Source: Ensifer sp. MPMI2T | Lineage (GTDB): Bacteria > Pseudomonadota > Alphaproteobacteria > Rhizobiales > Rhizobiaceae | Reading direction: 5' to 3' | Length of the DNA: 40,723 nucleotides | Assembly (NCBI RefSeq): GCF_004827385.1 | Contig: NZ_SRXN01000049.1 | Location: 1-40,723, forward strand | In this document: positions 1 through 12,086 of the stretch, one piece after another | Layout of the letters: each line of letters starts with the position of its first letter | Position numbering within the stretch: the stretch's first letter is position 1 | The notes under the pieces: model-generated | What the model was told of the DNA's origin: nothing | The model's database searches: none | The model's input: only the letters and a program-made list of their open reading frames with translations | Translations under genes and position numbers: made by a program

Positions 1-139
1 CCACAAGGGGGAGGGGGCGGTCTTTGCCGCACCGTCTCCACTCCGTCCCCCTTGCACCTGAAGCGAGGCGTGGAAATGGCAGGAGATCGCAGCCGGCGCC
101 TTGCCCCTCCCCCTTGTGGAGCGGGGTTGGGGAGGGGTC
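1..139. repeat. GC-rich intergenic palindrome (left edge)
   Basis: A perfect 16-bp inverted repeat pairs 1-16 with 104-119, built around CCACAAGGGGGAGGGG. The right arm continues to about 137 (GGGGTTGGGGAGGGG), and its partner would lie left of the window, so the element is cut by the edge. The same words occur at the right end of the window (40632-40664). It resembles the dispersed palindromic elements common between rhizobial genes. Nothing in it looks coding. Confidence 0.6.
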
Positions 140-187
140 GGTTCACATCGAGGCAGCATCGTGGTCCAATGAAGGCGGCGCATTCCA

Positions 188-1066
188 ATGCTCTACGACA
201 TCAACCTGAAGATCACCTACGGCTACGAGGTCCCGGTCGCCGGCGGACGCCATCTCGTACGCGTGCTGCCGGCCTCGATCGCCGGTCGCCAACGGCTTGT
301 CGTCGGCTCGATAAGCTGCCAACCGACCCCTGGCGAACGGGTCGAAAGCGTGGATTTCTTCGCCAACCCGACCACGTCCATCCTGTTCCGTTCGGTGCAC
401 GACAGCCTCGCCATTCGCATGCAGGCTCGCGTTCAGGTGGAAGCGCAGGCGCTCACCGCCGATCTTTCTCCGCCTCTTGCCGGTTTGCCGTCGCAGCTTG
501 CCGCCTGCTGGTCGGTCGATGCCGAGGCTCCGCACCACTTCGTCGGGCCGAGCCCGCTCCTGCCGGACGCCCCGGAGATCGCAACCTATGCACGCGCGAT
601 CGCTGGCGAGGGAATGACCGTGCGGCAAATCGGGACGGCGATCTGCGAGCGCGTCCATCGCGACTTCGTCTACGATACCGAGGCAACGACCGTGAGCACG
701 ACGGCTGCCGAAGCCTTCAAACTCAAGCGCGGCGTCTGCCAGGACTTTGCGCATGTGATGATCGTCGCTCTTCGCAGCCTCGGCATCCCGGCGGGCTATG
801 TCAGCGGATTCCTCAGAACCTTGCCGCCACCAGGCAAGGAACGGCTGGAAGGCGCCGACGCGATGCATGCCTGGGTTCGCTTCTGGTGTGGCACGGCGGG
901 TGGCTGGATGGAACTCGACCCGACGAACAATATCCCGGCCGGCACGGATCACATCGTCGTAGGCCACGGCCGTGACTATGGCGACGTCGCGCCCGTCATC
1001 GGCATACTCAAGAGCTATGGCAGCCATACGACTGAACAGGCTGTGGACGTCATTCCCGTCGGCTGA
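188..1066 (+). CDS. transglutaminase-like family protein
   Basis: This 292-residue protein has the two-part layout of bacterial transglutaminase-like proteins: an N-terminal beta domain (about 1-95) and a papain-fold transglutaminase core (about 150-260). The expected catalytic triad is visible: Cys184 in RGVCQDFAH, His227 in DAMHAWV and Asp244 in MELDPTNN. There is no clear signal peptide, so it is probably cytoplasmic. In rhizobia such genes often follow an alpha-E-domain gene and a circularly permuted ATP-grasp gene; if present here, those would be left of the window. The family is thought to act as a cysteine protease or amidase on unknown substrates. A weak purine-rich stretch (gaaggcggcg) lies about 10-20 nt before the ATG. 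The family is certain; the substrate is unknown. Confidence 0.88.
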   Translation: MLYDINLKITYGYEVPVAGGRHLVRVLPASIAGRQRLVVGSISCQPTPGERVESVDFFANPTTSILFRSVHDSLAIRMQARVQVEAQALTADLSPPLAGLPSQLAACWSVDAEAPHHFVGPSPLLPDAPEIATYARAIAGEGMTVRQIGTAICERVHRDFVYDTEATTVSTTAAEAFKLKRGVCQDFAHVMIVALRSLGIPAGYVSGFLRTLPPPGKERLEGADAMHAWVRFWCGTAGGWMELDPTNNIPAGTDHIVVGHGRDYGDVAPVIGILKSYGSHTTEQAVDVIPVG

Positions 1067-1202
1067 CCCGAATTGGAACAATCGGGTCCCGTTTCCGGAG
1101 ACCAGCCGCTGGGAAAGCGTGCGATAGCCCGGATTTCTTCAGAAATTCATTAAAATTCAAACAATTACGTGAACGAGATTGTAATCCATGGCCGCTAGTG
1201 TT

Positions 1203-1235
1203 CGCCCCAAGCTTTGCAATGTATGGCTTGGGGCG
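1203..1235 (+). promoter_or_regulatory. hairpin in the 5' region of the Tad/VWA gene
   Basis: A perfect 10-bp inverted repeat, CGCCCCAAGC (1203-1212) and GCTTGGGGCG (1226-1235), encloses a 13-nt loop. It ends 22 nt before the preferred ATG at 1258 and 10 nt before the best Shine-Dalgarno (GGGAAG). No U-tract follows, so it is not a standard terminator. It may be a 5'-UTR structure that influences translation. Confidence 0.45.
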
Positions 1236-1257
1236 TGGGAAGATGGGAAGACGATCC

Positions 1258-2508
1258 ATGGTGGGCCGGTCCTTCGGCATGATGCTGAAGGACCGCGGTG
1301 GTAATTTCGGAATGATGACGGCGCTGGTGGCACCCCTGCTCCTGGCCGCGGGCGGTGTTTCCATCGACATGGCCAACATGCTGATGACCAAGAACCAGCT
1401 ACAGGACGCCACCGATGCCGCCGCGCTTGCTGCGGCTTCCGCGCTAGTCTCCAACGAACAGCCCAACATCGAAGCTGCCAAGGCGATCGCGCGCAAATTC
1501 CTGAAGGCGCAGATGGCCGCCTCGAGCTCGGCGGACACCCCGGCCGAAGGCGAGCAGCCGGGAACGGTAACCGCGCAGTCCGCGGACAGCGCAACGGCCG
1601 CTCCCGAGGAGCCGGATTGGGACGATGTCAATACCTCGGAGGTCAACATCATCGGGACACCCAACGGCGTGAAAGGGAAGTCCTTCAAGGTCTCGATCGT
1701 CAACAAGCACCTGCTCCAGTTCAACGCGATGACGCGCCTCCTGGGCACGGATTCGATCGAGCTCGAAACCAGGGCAACCGCGGAAAGCGCAACCGAAAGC
1801 AAGAACGCGTTGTCCATGTATCTCGTGCTCGACCGTTCGGGATCGATGGCCTGGAAGACGAATACGATCGACACGACGAAGTCCAAGTGCCCGAACTATA
1901 CGGAGGCGAACTGGGGCAGGTATCCGAACTTGGCGGCGACAAGCCCGTGCTACATCACCAAGATCAACGCGCTGAAGACCGCTGCGGGCGACCTGTTCGC
2001 CCAGCTGATGCTCGCCGATCCGGAACAGATCTACGTTCGCACCGGGGCCGTCTCCTACAACGCGTCGCAGGACCCCGCGGGCAGCCTCGCTTGGGGAACG
2101 ACGGGAGCGGCAGCTTATGTCAATGCGCTGGTCGCGACCGGTGGAACGGCATCGGGCAATGCCTTCAAGACCGCCTACAACAAGGTGATCGCGTCGACGG
2201 AAGACACGGCGCACAACAGCAAGAACGGTCAGGTTCCGACGAAATACATCGTCTTCATGACCGATGGCGAGAACAACTACGCCAACGACGACACCGTCAC
2301 CAAGTACTGGTGCGACGTCGCCAAGGCCAACAAGGTCCAGATCTACAGCGTCGCCTTCATGGCGCCGGACCGCGGCCAGGCCCTCTTGAAATATTGCGCT
2401 TCCTCGACCGCGCATTATTTCGAAGCCGAAGAAGCGGCCGACCTTGTTGCCGCCTTCAAGGCGATCGGCGAACGGGCCTCCGCTATGGCCTCCCGCCTTA
2501 CCGAATAG
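1258..2508 (+). CDS. Tad-domain / von Willebrand factor A protein (TadG-like)
   Basis: The N-terminus has the features of the Tad domain found in TadE/TadG-type pilus-assembly proteins: a short basic start, the GNFGMMTALVAP segment leading into one hydrophobic helix, then SIDMANMLMTKNQLQDATDAA. From about residue 180 there is a VWA domain with the metal-binding MIDAS motif DRSGSMA and, near the C-terminus, FMTDGENN. The protein should be anchored by its N-terminal helix with the VWA domain outside the cytoplasm. The frame is open upstream to a GTG at 1198. ATG 1258 is preferred because GGGAAG lies 7-8 nt upstream and because a strong hairpin (1203-1235) would otherwise be coding; 1219 and 1243 are alternatives. 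No other tad/cpa genes are nearby, so this is an orphan. A terminator follows directly. Confidence 0.8.
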   Translation: MVGRSFGMMLKDRGGNFGMMTALVAPLLLAAGGVSIDMANMLMTKNQLQDATDAAALAAASALVSNEQPNIEAAKAIARKFLKAQMAASSSADTPAEGEQPGTVTAQSADSATAAPEEPDWDDVNTSEVNIIGTPNGVKGKSFKVSIVNKHLLQFNAMTRLLGTDSIELETRATAESATESKNALSMYLVLDRSGSMAWKTNTIDTTKSKCPNYTEANWGRYPNLAATSPCYITKINALKTAAGDLFAQLMLADPEQIYVRTGAVSYNASQDPAGSLAWGTTGAAAYVNALVATGGTASGNAFKTAYNKVIASTEDTAHNSKNGQVPTKYIVFMTDGENNYANDDTVTKYWCDVAKANKVQIYSVAFMAPDRGQALLKYCASSTAHYFEAEEAADLVAAFKAIGERASAMASRLTE

Positions 2509-2532
2509 TCCGACGCAAAAACCACGCCTTCC

Positions 2533-2565
2533 ATGCCGTCCGGCCTCGCCGGGCGGCATTTTTCT
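2533..2565 (+). terminator. rho-independent terminator of the Tad/VWA gene
   Basis: A 12-bp stem pairs ATGCCGTCCGGC (2533-2544) with GCCGGGCGGCAT (2548-2559), with one G-U pair and a CTC loop. A T-rich run (tttttctt) follows. It lies 24 nt after the stop codon and insulates the glg genes from upstream transcription. Confidence 0.85.
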
Positions 2566-2582
2566 TTATGCGCAAGTACATG

Positions 2583-2611
2583 TTGCAAGCGCTTCGGATC
2601 GATGCATAAAT
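2583..2611 (+). promoter_or_regulatory. possible sigma-70-type promoter of the glg operon
   Basis: TTGCAA (2583-2588) and ATAAAT (2606-2611) are 17 nt apart, between the upstream terminator and the glgP start. The match to a housekeeping promoter is only fair, and no transcript data support it. It is listed because the glg operon should start in this 170-nt gap. Confidence 0.3.
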
Positions 2612-2679
2612 TGCCCCTAACTCTCGGTCGGCGCCGGCCCGCGGTCTCCTACACGCGAAAAGGGCAAACAGAAAAGGTA

Positions 2680-5153
<2,474 letters not shown>

Positions 5154-5157
<4 letters not shown>

Positions 5158-7364
5158 CGGTTTCCCCCGGTAAGGACCCAGCGCCCGCCCCGTCCGGTGT
5201 GCTGCCAGCACCGGATATCGCGGCAATACTTTCCGGCACCCACGACAATCCTTTCGCCGTTCTCGGCGTTCATGCAGCCGGCAAGAACTATGTTGCGCGC
5301 TGCTTCATTCCCGGCGCCGAGGCCGTGACGGCTGAAACACTCTCCGGCAAGGAAATCGGCACGCTCAACCGGCGCGACGACGCGGGCTTCTTCGAAGGCG
5401 TCGTGTCGCTGCGCAAGGAGCAGCCCATCCGTTATCGCGCCGTCAACAGCGGCGGTGAATGGATCGTCGTCGATCCCTACAGTTTTGGTCCCGTTCTCGG
5501 GCCGATGGACGACTATTATATCCGCGAAGGTTCGCATCTGCGGCTCTTCGACAAGATGGGTGCTCATCCGATCTCGCACGACGGCGCGGAAGGCTTCCAT
5601 TTTGCCGTCTGGGCCCCGAACGCGCGACGAGTGTCGGTGGTCGGCAGTTTCAACGACTGGGATGGACGCAGGCACGTCATGCGCCTGCGCGCCGATACCG
5701 GCATCTGGGAGATCTTCATTCCCGGCGTCCCGGCGGGGGCGCCTTACAAATATGAAATCCTCGACAGCCAAGGGACGCTCCTGCCGCTGAAGGCGGACCC
5801 CTTCGCCCGCCGCTCGGAACTGCGCCCCGATACGGCTTCGATGACGACCGGTGAGATCGAGCAAGTCTGGGAGGACGAGGCGCACCGCCGACATTGGGCC
5901 GAAGTCGATCCGCGCCGGCAGCCGATCTCGATATACGAGGTCCATGCCGGCTCGTGGCAGCGCCGCGACAATGGCGAGATGCTCTCCTGGGACGAGCTGG
6001 CCGAGCGGCTGATCCCCTATTGCGTCGACATGGGCTTCACCCATATCGAGTTCCTGCCGATCTCCGAGTTCCCCTATGACCCGTCATGGGGCTACCAGAC
6101 CACCGGCCTCTATGCGCCGACGGCGCGCTTTGGCGAGCCGGAGGGCTTCGCCCGCTTCGTCAACGGCTGCCACAAGGTCGGCATCGGCGTCATCCTCGAT
6201 TGGGTGCCGGCGCATTTTCCGACCGACGAGCATGGCTTGCGGTGGTTCGACGGCACCGCGCTTTACGAGCATGCAGACCCACGCCAGGGTTTTCACCCCG
6301 ACTGGAACACGGCGATCTACAATTTCGGTCGCCAGGAGGTTCTTGCCTACCTCGTTAACAATGCCCTCTATTGGGCGGAGAAGTTCCATGTCGACGGCCT
6401 GCGCGTCGACGCGGTCGCCTCGATGCTCTATCTCGACTATTCGCGCAACTACGGCGAGTGGGTGCCGAATGAATATGGCGGCAACGAGAATCTCGAGGCC
6501 GTGCGCTTTCTGCAGACGATGAACACCCGTCTCTACGGCATTCACCAGGGCGTGCTGACCGTCGCCGAGGAATCGACCTCTTGGCCGAAGGTCTCGCATC
6601 CGGTCCACGAGGGTGGGCTGGGTTTCGGCTTCAAGTGGAACATGGGCTTCATGCATGACACGCTGCAATACCTTGCGCGCGAACCGGTGCACCGCAAGTT
6701 CCACCACAACGACATGACCTTCGGGCTCATCTACGCCTTCAGCGAGAATTTCGTGCTGCCGCTGTCCCATGATGAGGTCGTGCACGGCAAGGGCTCGCTG
6801 GTTGCCAAGATGGCCGGCGACGACTGGCAGAAGTTCGCCAACCTCAGGGCCTATTACGCCTTCATGTGGGGCTATCCCGGCAAGAAGCTCCTCTTCATGG
6901 GGCAGGAATTCGCCCAGTGGCGCGAATGGTCGGAGGACCGCGCGCTCGACTGGAACCTGCTCGAATACAATCTGCACGAGGGGATGCGCCGCCTGATACG
7001 CGACCTGAATGGCACTTACCGCTCGAAAGCGGCGCTGCATGCGCGCGACTGCGAGGGCGAAGGCTTCGAGTGGCTGATCGCGGACGACCGGGACAATTCG
7101 GTTTTCGCCTGGCTCAGAAAGGCTCCGGGACAAAAGCTTGTGGCGGTCGTCACCAATTTCACCCCAGTCTATCGGGAGCATTACGACATACCGCTTCCTG
7201 TCGCGGGGCGCTGGAAGGAAATCCTCAATACCGACGCGGAAATCTATGGAGGGACTGGCAAAGGCAACGGCGGCGCCGTCTATGCCGAGAAGAGACTGAA
7301 CGGAGAGACAATAGCGACGATCACGCTGCCGCCTCTGGCGACGCTGATGCTGGAGCAGGATTAG
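5154..7364 (+). CDS. glgB: 1,4-alpha-glucan branching enzyme
   Basis: GlgB cuts alpha-1,4 chains and rejoins them as alpha-1,6 branches in glycogen. The 736-residue protein has an N-terminal carbohydrate-binding/Ig-like region (about 1-230, with FAVWAPNARRVSVVG near 150), a GH13 catalytic barrel and a C-terminal beta domain. The catalytic residues line up with E. coli D405, E458 and D526: Asp419 in GLRVDAVASML, Glu472 in VAEESTSWP and Asp540 in LSHDEVVHGKGS. The spacing (53 and 68 residues) is identical to E. coli. The chosen start at 5154 overlaps the glgP stop in an ATGA junction. About 114 nt separate it from glgC. Confidence 0.97.
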
Positions 7365-7478
7365 CGCCCATCCCGACCGGGATTGCCCGACGGGGCGGGA
7401 GAGGAGAAATCAAGTGGGCCGCGAGGCGTAGCAGATGCCGCCAAGCAGTCCTCGAACGGATCTTGGGGAGGACAACTG

Positions 7479-8738
7479 GTGGAAAAACGTACGCAACCTC
7501 TGGCCCGCGATGCCATGGCCTATGTTCTCGCCGGCGGTCGCGGCAGCAGGCTCAAGGAACTGACCGACCGGCGCGCGAAACCTGCCGTCTATTTCGGCGG
7601 CAAGGCGCGCATCATCGATTTCGCGCTTTCCAACGCGCTGAATTCCGGTATCCGCCGCATCGGCGTCGCCACCCAGTACAAGGCCCACTCGCTGATCCGC
7701 CACCTGCAGCGCGGCTGGAACTTCTTCCGCCCGGAACGCAACGAGAGCTTCGACATCCTCCCCGCGAGCCAGCGCGTCTCCGAGACGCAATGGTACGAAG
7801 GCACCGCCGACGCGGTCTACCAGAACATCGACATCATCGAGGACCATGGCGTCGAATACATGGTGATTCTTGCGGGCGACCACGTCTACAAGATGGACTA
7901 CGAGTTGATGCTGCAGCAGCACGTCGATTCCGGCGCGGACGTGACGATCGGCTGCCTGGAAGTGCCGCGCATGGAAGCCACCGCCTTCGGCGTCATGCAT
8001 GTCGACAAGGCGGACCGCATCATCGCCTTTGTCGAGAAGCCGGCCGATCCCCCGGGCATCCCGGACAGCCCGGACCTGGCGCTTGCCTCCATGGGCATCT
8101 ACGTATTCCACACCAAGTTCCTGATGGACATGCTGCGCCGGGATGCCGCCGATCCGAAATCGAGTCGTGACTTCGGCAAGGACATCATCCCCTATATCGT
8201 CGAACACGGCAAAGCGGTCGCCCATCGCTTCACCCGCTCCTGCGTGCGCTCGGATTTCGAGCGCGAGGCCTATTGGCGCGACGTCGGCACGATCGACGCT
8301 TACTGGCAGGCCAATATCGACCTGACCCACGTGACGCCCGAGCTCGACATCTATGACAGCACCTGGCCGATCTGGACCTTCGCCGAAATCAAGCCGCCGG
8401 CGAAATTCGTCCATGACGACGAAAACCGCCGCGGTTCGGCGACCTCCTCGCTCATCTCAGGCGACTGCATCATCTCGGGTGCTGCGCTCAACAGGAGCCT
8501 CCTGTTCACGGGCGTTCGGGTCAATTCATACTCCAGACTCGAAAATGCCGTAGTTCTCCCCGACGTGACCATTGGGCGGCATTCGACGCTACGCAATGTG
8601 GTCATCGACAGCCGCGTCGTCATTCCCGAGGGCCTGGTCGTCGGCGATGATCCGGAGCTCGACGCCAAGCGCTTCCGCCGCACCGAAAACGGCGTCTGCC
8701 TGATCACCCAATCGATGATCGACAAGCTGGGGATGTAG
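7479..8738 (+). CDS. glgC: glucose-1-phosphate adenylyltransferase (ADP-glucose pyrophosphorylase)
   Basis: GlgC makes ADP-glucose from glucose-1-phosphate and ATP, the committed and allosterically controlled step of glycogen synthesis. The 419-residue product has the nucleotidyltransferase signature AGGRGSRLKELTDRRAKPAV (residues about 18-37), substrate-binding segments such as VILAGDHVYKMDY and EKPADPPG, and a C-terminal left-handed beta-helix region (from about 320, SGDCIISGAALNRSLLF). The start is a GTG at 7479, chosen because a very strong Shine-Dalgarno (GGGGAGGA) sits 7 nt upstream and because the resulting N-terminus matches rhizobial GlgC proteins as recalled. An in-frame extension to 7383 lacks such a site. 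glgA begins 6 nt after the stop. Confidence 0.97.
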   Translation: MEKRTQPLARDAMAYVLAGGRGSRLKELTDRRAKPAVYFGGKARIIDFALSNALNSGIRRIGVATQYKAHSLIRHLQRGWNFFRPERNESFDILPASQRVSETQWYEGTADAVYQNIDIIEDHGVEYMVILAGDHVYKMDYELMLQQHVDSGADVTIGCLEVPRMEATAFGVMHVDKADRIIAFVEKPADPPGIPDSPDLALASMGIYVFHTKFLMDMLRRDAADPKSSRDFGKDIIPYIVEHGKAVAHRFTRSCVRSDFEREAYWRDVGTIDAYWQANIDLTHVTPELDIYDSTWPIWTFAEIKPPAKFVHDDENRRGSATSSLISGDCIISGAALNRSLLFTGVRVNSYSRLENAVVLPDVTIGRHSTLRNVVIDSRVVIPEGLVVGDDPELDAKRFRRTENGVCLITQSMIDKLGM

Positions 8739-8744
8739 GTCTGC

Positions 8745-10187
8745 ATGAACATCCTGTCCGTTGCGTCTGAAGTCTACCCGCTGGTCAAGACGGGGGGGCT
8801 CGCCGATGTCGTCGGTGCACTCCCCGTGGCGCTTGTCCCGCACGGCATCAAGACGCGTACGCTGGTGCCAGGCTACCCCGCCGTGCTCCACAAGCTGAAA
8901 AAGAAGAAGGCCGTCGGCAGGTTTGACAATCTCTTCGGCCATTCCGCCACCGTGCTTGCGGCCGAAATCAACGGACTGGACCTGCTCGTCCTCGATCAGC
9001 CGGCCCTCTATGCCCGCGACGGGGGACCCTATCTCGATCCGACCGGGCGGGATTATCCTGACAATTTCCGCCGTTTCGCTGCACTCTCGCTGGCGGCGGC
9101 GGAAATTGCCGGCGACAACGTCATCCCCGACTGGAAGCCGGATATCGTCCACGTCCATGACTGGCAGACGGCGCTGACGCCGGTATATATGCGCTTCGGC
9201 TCGGCACCGAACATGCCTACGGTGATGACGATCCACAACATCGCCTTCCAGGGGCAGTTCGGCGCCTCCGTGTTTCCAGAGCTCGCTCTGCCGCCGGAGG
9301 CCTTCTCCATGCAGTTCGTCGAATATTACGGCGATGTCGGCTTCCTGAAGGGCGGCCTGCAGACGGCGACGGCGATCACCACGGTCAGTCCCTCCTACGC
9401 CCAAGAGATCCTGACGCCCGAGTTCGGCATGGGAATGGACGGGCTGCTCGCAAGCAGGGTCGACAGCCTGATGGGCATCGTCAACGGCATCGACGCCGAC
9501 ACTTGGAACCCTGAGACGGACCCGCACATCGCAAGCCAATACGGCCCTGGAACGCTCAAGCGACGCGCGGCCAACCGCAAGGCGCTGGAGGAGCGTTTCG
9601 GATTGGATGGCAGCCCTGGACCGATCTTCTGCGTCATCAGCCGCCTCACCTGGCAAAAGGGGATGGACCTGCTTGCCGAAGTGACGGACGATATCGTGGC
9701 GCACGGCGGCAAGCTCGTGATACTCGGCTCGGGCGACACGGCCCTCGAAGGGGCACTGCTCGCCGCCGCCTCGCGCCATCGCGGCCATATCGGCATGGTG
9801 ACTGGCTATGACGAACCATTGTCGCATCTCATGCAGGCGGGCGCCGATGCGATCATCATCCCGTCGCGCTTCGAGCCATGCGGACTTACCCAGCTCTACG
9901 GGCTGCGCTACGGTTGCGTGCCGATCGTCGCCCGTACCGGCGGTCTTACCGACACGGTCATCGATGCCAACGAAGCTGCGCTTTCGGCCAAGGTCGCCAC
10001 TGGATTTCAGTTCAGGCCGGTCACCGCCGACGGATTGCGCCTTGCGATCAGGCGTGCCTTCCGTGCATACAGCGAACCGAAGGTGTGGGCACGCATGCAA
10101 AATCAGGGCATGAAGTCCGACGTTTCCTGGGCCAAGAGTGCGGAACGCTACGCCTCGCTCTATTCCGGTCTCCTCGCGAAAGGCTAA
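8745..10187 (+). CDS. glgA: glycogen synthase (ADP-glucose-dependent)
   Basis: GlgA transfers glucose from ADP-glucose to the growing alpha-1,4 chain. The 480-residue protein is a GT5 glycosyltransferase. The N-terminal ADP-glucose motif KTGGLADV starts at Lys15. In the C-terminal domain, SRFEPCGLTQLYGLRYG carries Glu377 of the conserved E-x7-E region. SRLTWQKGMDLL marks the start of the second Rossmann domain at about residue 300. It sits 6 nt after glgC and 5 nt before pgm, so the three are almost certainly cotranscribed. This gives the cell a direct bacterial-type ADP-glucose route to glycogen. Confidence 0.97.
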   Translation: MNILSVASEVYPLVKTGGLADVVGALPVALVPHGIKTRTLVPGYPAVLHKLKKKKAVGRFDNLFGHSATVLAAEINGLDLLVLDQPALYARDGGPYLDPTGRDYPDNFRRFAALSLAAAEIAGDNVIPDWKPDIVHVHDWQTALTPVYMRFGSAPNMPTVMTIHNIAFQGQFGASVFPELALPPEAFSMQFVEYYGDVGFLKGGLQTATAITTVSPSYAQEILTPEFGMGMDGLLASRVDSLMGIVNGIDADTWNPETDPHIASQYGPGTLKRRAANRKALEERFGLDGSPGPIFCVISRLTWQKGMDLLAEVTDDIVAHGGKLVILGSGDTALEGALLAAASRHRGHIGMVTGYDEPLSHLMQAGADAIIIPSRFEPCGLTQLYGLRYGCVPIVARTGGLTDTVIDANEAALSAKVATGFQFRPVTADGLRLAIRRAFRAYSEPKVWARMQNQGMKSDVSWAKSAERYASLYSGLLAKG

Positions 10188-10192
10188 GAAAG

Positions 10193-11821
10193 ATGATTAA
10201 AACCGTCTCCACAAACCCCTATGGCGATCAGAAACCCGGCACGTCCGGCCTGCGGAAGAAAGTTCCGGTATTCCAGCAGAAGAACTATGCCGAGAACTTC
10301 ATCCAGTCGATTTTCGATTCGCTCGAAGGCTTCGAGGGCCAAACGCTGGTGATCGGCGGCGACGGCCGCTACTACAACCGCGAAGTCATCCAGAAGGCCA
10401 TCAAGATGGCGGCCGCGAACGGCTTCGGCCGCGTGCTTGTCGGCCGCGGCGGCATTCTGTCGACCCCGGCCGCCTCCAACATCATCCGCAAATACAAGGC
10501 CTTCGGCGGCATCGTGCTGTCGGCGAGCCACAATCCCGGCGGCCCGACCGAGGACTTCGGCATCAAATACAATGTCAGCAACGGCGGTCCGGCCCCGGAA
10601 AAGGTAACGGACGCGATCTTCGCCCGCACCAAGGTGATCGACAGCTACCAGATCGCCGATGTCGGCGACGTCAATCTGGACGTGGAAGGCTCCCACCAGA
10701 TCGAGAACATGACCGTAACCGTCATCGACCCGGTTGCGGACTACGCCGAGCTTATGGAGAGCCTGTTCGACTTCGCGGCAATTCGCAAGCTGATCGCCGG
10801 CGGCTTCCGCGTGGTCTTCGATGCGATGAGCGCGGTGACCGGCCCCTATGCCAAGGAGATCATCGAGAAGCGGCTGGGAGCACCCAAGGGATCGGTGATG
10901 AATTTCATACCGCTGCCCGACTTCGGCGGCCATCATCCGGACCCGAATCTGGTGCACGCCCGCGCCCTTTACGAAACGATGATGGCGCCGGATGCACCAG
11001 ATTTCGGCGCGGCCTCGGACGGCGACGGCGACCGCAACCTCATCATCGGCAAGGGCATCTTCGTCACGCCTTCGGACAGCCTGGCAATGCTTGCCGCCAA
11101 CGCGCATCTGGCGCCGGGCTACGCCAAGGGACTGGCCGGGATCGCACGCTCGATGCCGACGAGCGGCGCCGCCGACCGTGTGGCGGAAAAGCTCGGCATC
11201 GGCATCTACGAGACGCCGACCGGGTGGAAATTCTTCGGCAACCTGCTCGACGAGGGTCTGGCGACGATCTGCGGCGAGGAAAGCGCCGGCACCGGGTCCA
11301 ACCATGTGCGCGAGAAGGACGGGCTGTGGGCCGTGCTGCTCTGGCTCAATATCCTTGCCGTGCGCAAGGAAAGCGCACTCGAGATCGCCCGCAAGCACTG
11401 GGCGACCTATGGCCGCAACTATTATTCGCGCCACGACTACGAAGAGGTCGACACCGATGCAGCGAACGGCCTGATCAGTGCCTTGCGGGACAAACTCGCC
11501 ACCCTGCCGGGCAAGAGCTTCGGCGCACTCACGGTCGAGACCGCAGACGACTTCTCCTATAACGATCCGGTCGACAAATCGGTGAGCAAAAACCAGGGCA
11601 TCCGCGTCCTGTTCAAGGGCGGTTCGCGTGTCGTCTATCGTCTTTCCGGCACGGGCACGTCGGGTGCTACGCTCAGGGTCTATATCGAGCGGTTCGAAGC
11701 GGACCCGGCACGCCACGACCTCGACACGCAGGCGGCACTCGCCGATCTCATCGCCGTGGCCGACGAGATCGCCGAGATCAAGACCCGAACCGGCCGCGAC
11801 CGGCCGAGCGTGATTACCTGA
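10193..11821 (+). CDS. pgm: phosphoglucomutase (alpha-D-glucose phosphate-specific)
   Basis: Pgm interconverts glucose-1-phosphate and glucose-6-phosphate, linking the glycogen enzymes to central metabolism and to nucleotide-sugar synthesis for exopolysaccharide. The 542-residue protein has the active-site loop LSASHNPGG with phosphoserine Ser112, the Mg-binding motif DGDGDR (Asp276, Asp278, Asp280), the sugar-binding GEESAGTGSNH region and the C-terminal phosphate-binding SGTGTSGATLR. The start at 10193 follows AAGA and lies 5 nt after the glgA stop. An upstream extension of this frame overlaps glgA and is rejected. The glgC-glgA-pgm linkage is well known in Agrobacterium and Rhizobium. A large palindrome follows the stop. 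Confidence 0.97.
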   Translation: MIKTVSTNPYGDQKPGTSGLRKKVPVFQQKNYAENFIQSIFDSLEGFEGQTLVIGGDGRYYNREVIQKAIKMAAANGFGRVLVGRGGILSTPAASNIIRKYKAFGGIVLSASHNPGGPTEDFGIKYNVSNGGPAPEKVTDAIFARTKVIDSYQIADVGDVNLDVEGSHQIENMTVTVIDPVADYAELMESLFDFAAIRKLIAGGFRVVFDAMSAVTGPYAKEIIEKRLGAPKGSVMNFIPLPDFGGHHPDPNLVHARALYETMMAPDAPDFGAASDGDGDRNLIIGKGIFVTPSDSLAMLAANAHLAPGYAKGLAGIARSMPTSGAADRVAEKLGIGIYETPTGWKFFGNLLDEGLATICGEESAGTGSNHVREKDGLWAVLLWLNILAVRKESALEIARKHWATYGRNYYSRHDYEEVDTDAANGLISALRDKLATLPGKSFGALTVETADDFSYNDPVDKSVSKNQGIRVLFKGGSRVVYRLSGTGTSGATLRVYIERFEADPARHDLDTQAALADLIAVADEIAEIKTRTGRDRPSVIT

Positions 11822-11868
11822 AGTGTCATACCACCCGGTCGTTCCGGGCGACGCTCTGCTGCTCCGTT

Positions 11869-12037
11869 CCCCCCTCTGGCCTGCCCGCCATCTCCCCCAC
11901 AAGGGGGAGATTGGACGTGGCTCGCCAAGTGCGCCCAATAAGAGGCTCCGCAATACAAGCATTCCTGTTGGAGGGTGCGGTTGCAGCGAGTCGATCTCCC
12001 CCCTTGTGGGGGAGATGCCCGGCAGGGCAGAGGGGGG
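11869..12037. repeat. long inverted repeat between pgm and glgX
   Basis: Arms of about 43 bp (11869-11911 and 11994-12037) are near-perfect reverse complements, built from CCCCTCTG, CCTGCC and ATCTCCCCCACAAGGGGGAG. About 82 nt of spacer separate them. Each arm also contains its own CTCCCCC-ACAA-GGGGGAG mini-palindrome. The composition matches a dispersed intergenic palindrome family of Rhizobiales. It would fold strongly in RNA and could uncouple glgX expression from glgPBCA-pgm. Confidence 0.75.
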
Positions 12038-12086
12038 TGCCAGGGACACTGACTTCAACTGCAACATCAATAAGAGGCACGCCTTC

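Noticed and set aside
2533..2679. N-terminal extension of glgP
   Set aside because: The extension would begin inside a strong terminator hairpin and has no family similarity; ATG 2680 gives the usual length.
8589..10100. A 503-codon minus-strand frame over glgA
   Set aside because: It is a high-GC shadow frame; glgA is complete with its motifs.
11823..12086. N-terminal extension of glgX
   Set aside because: The extension translates the intergenic inverted repeat; the CBM48 domain begins right after ATG 12087.
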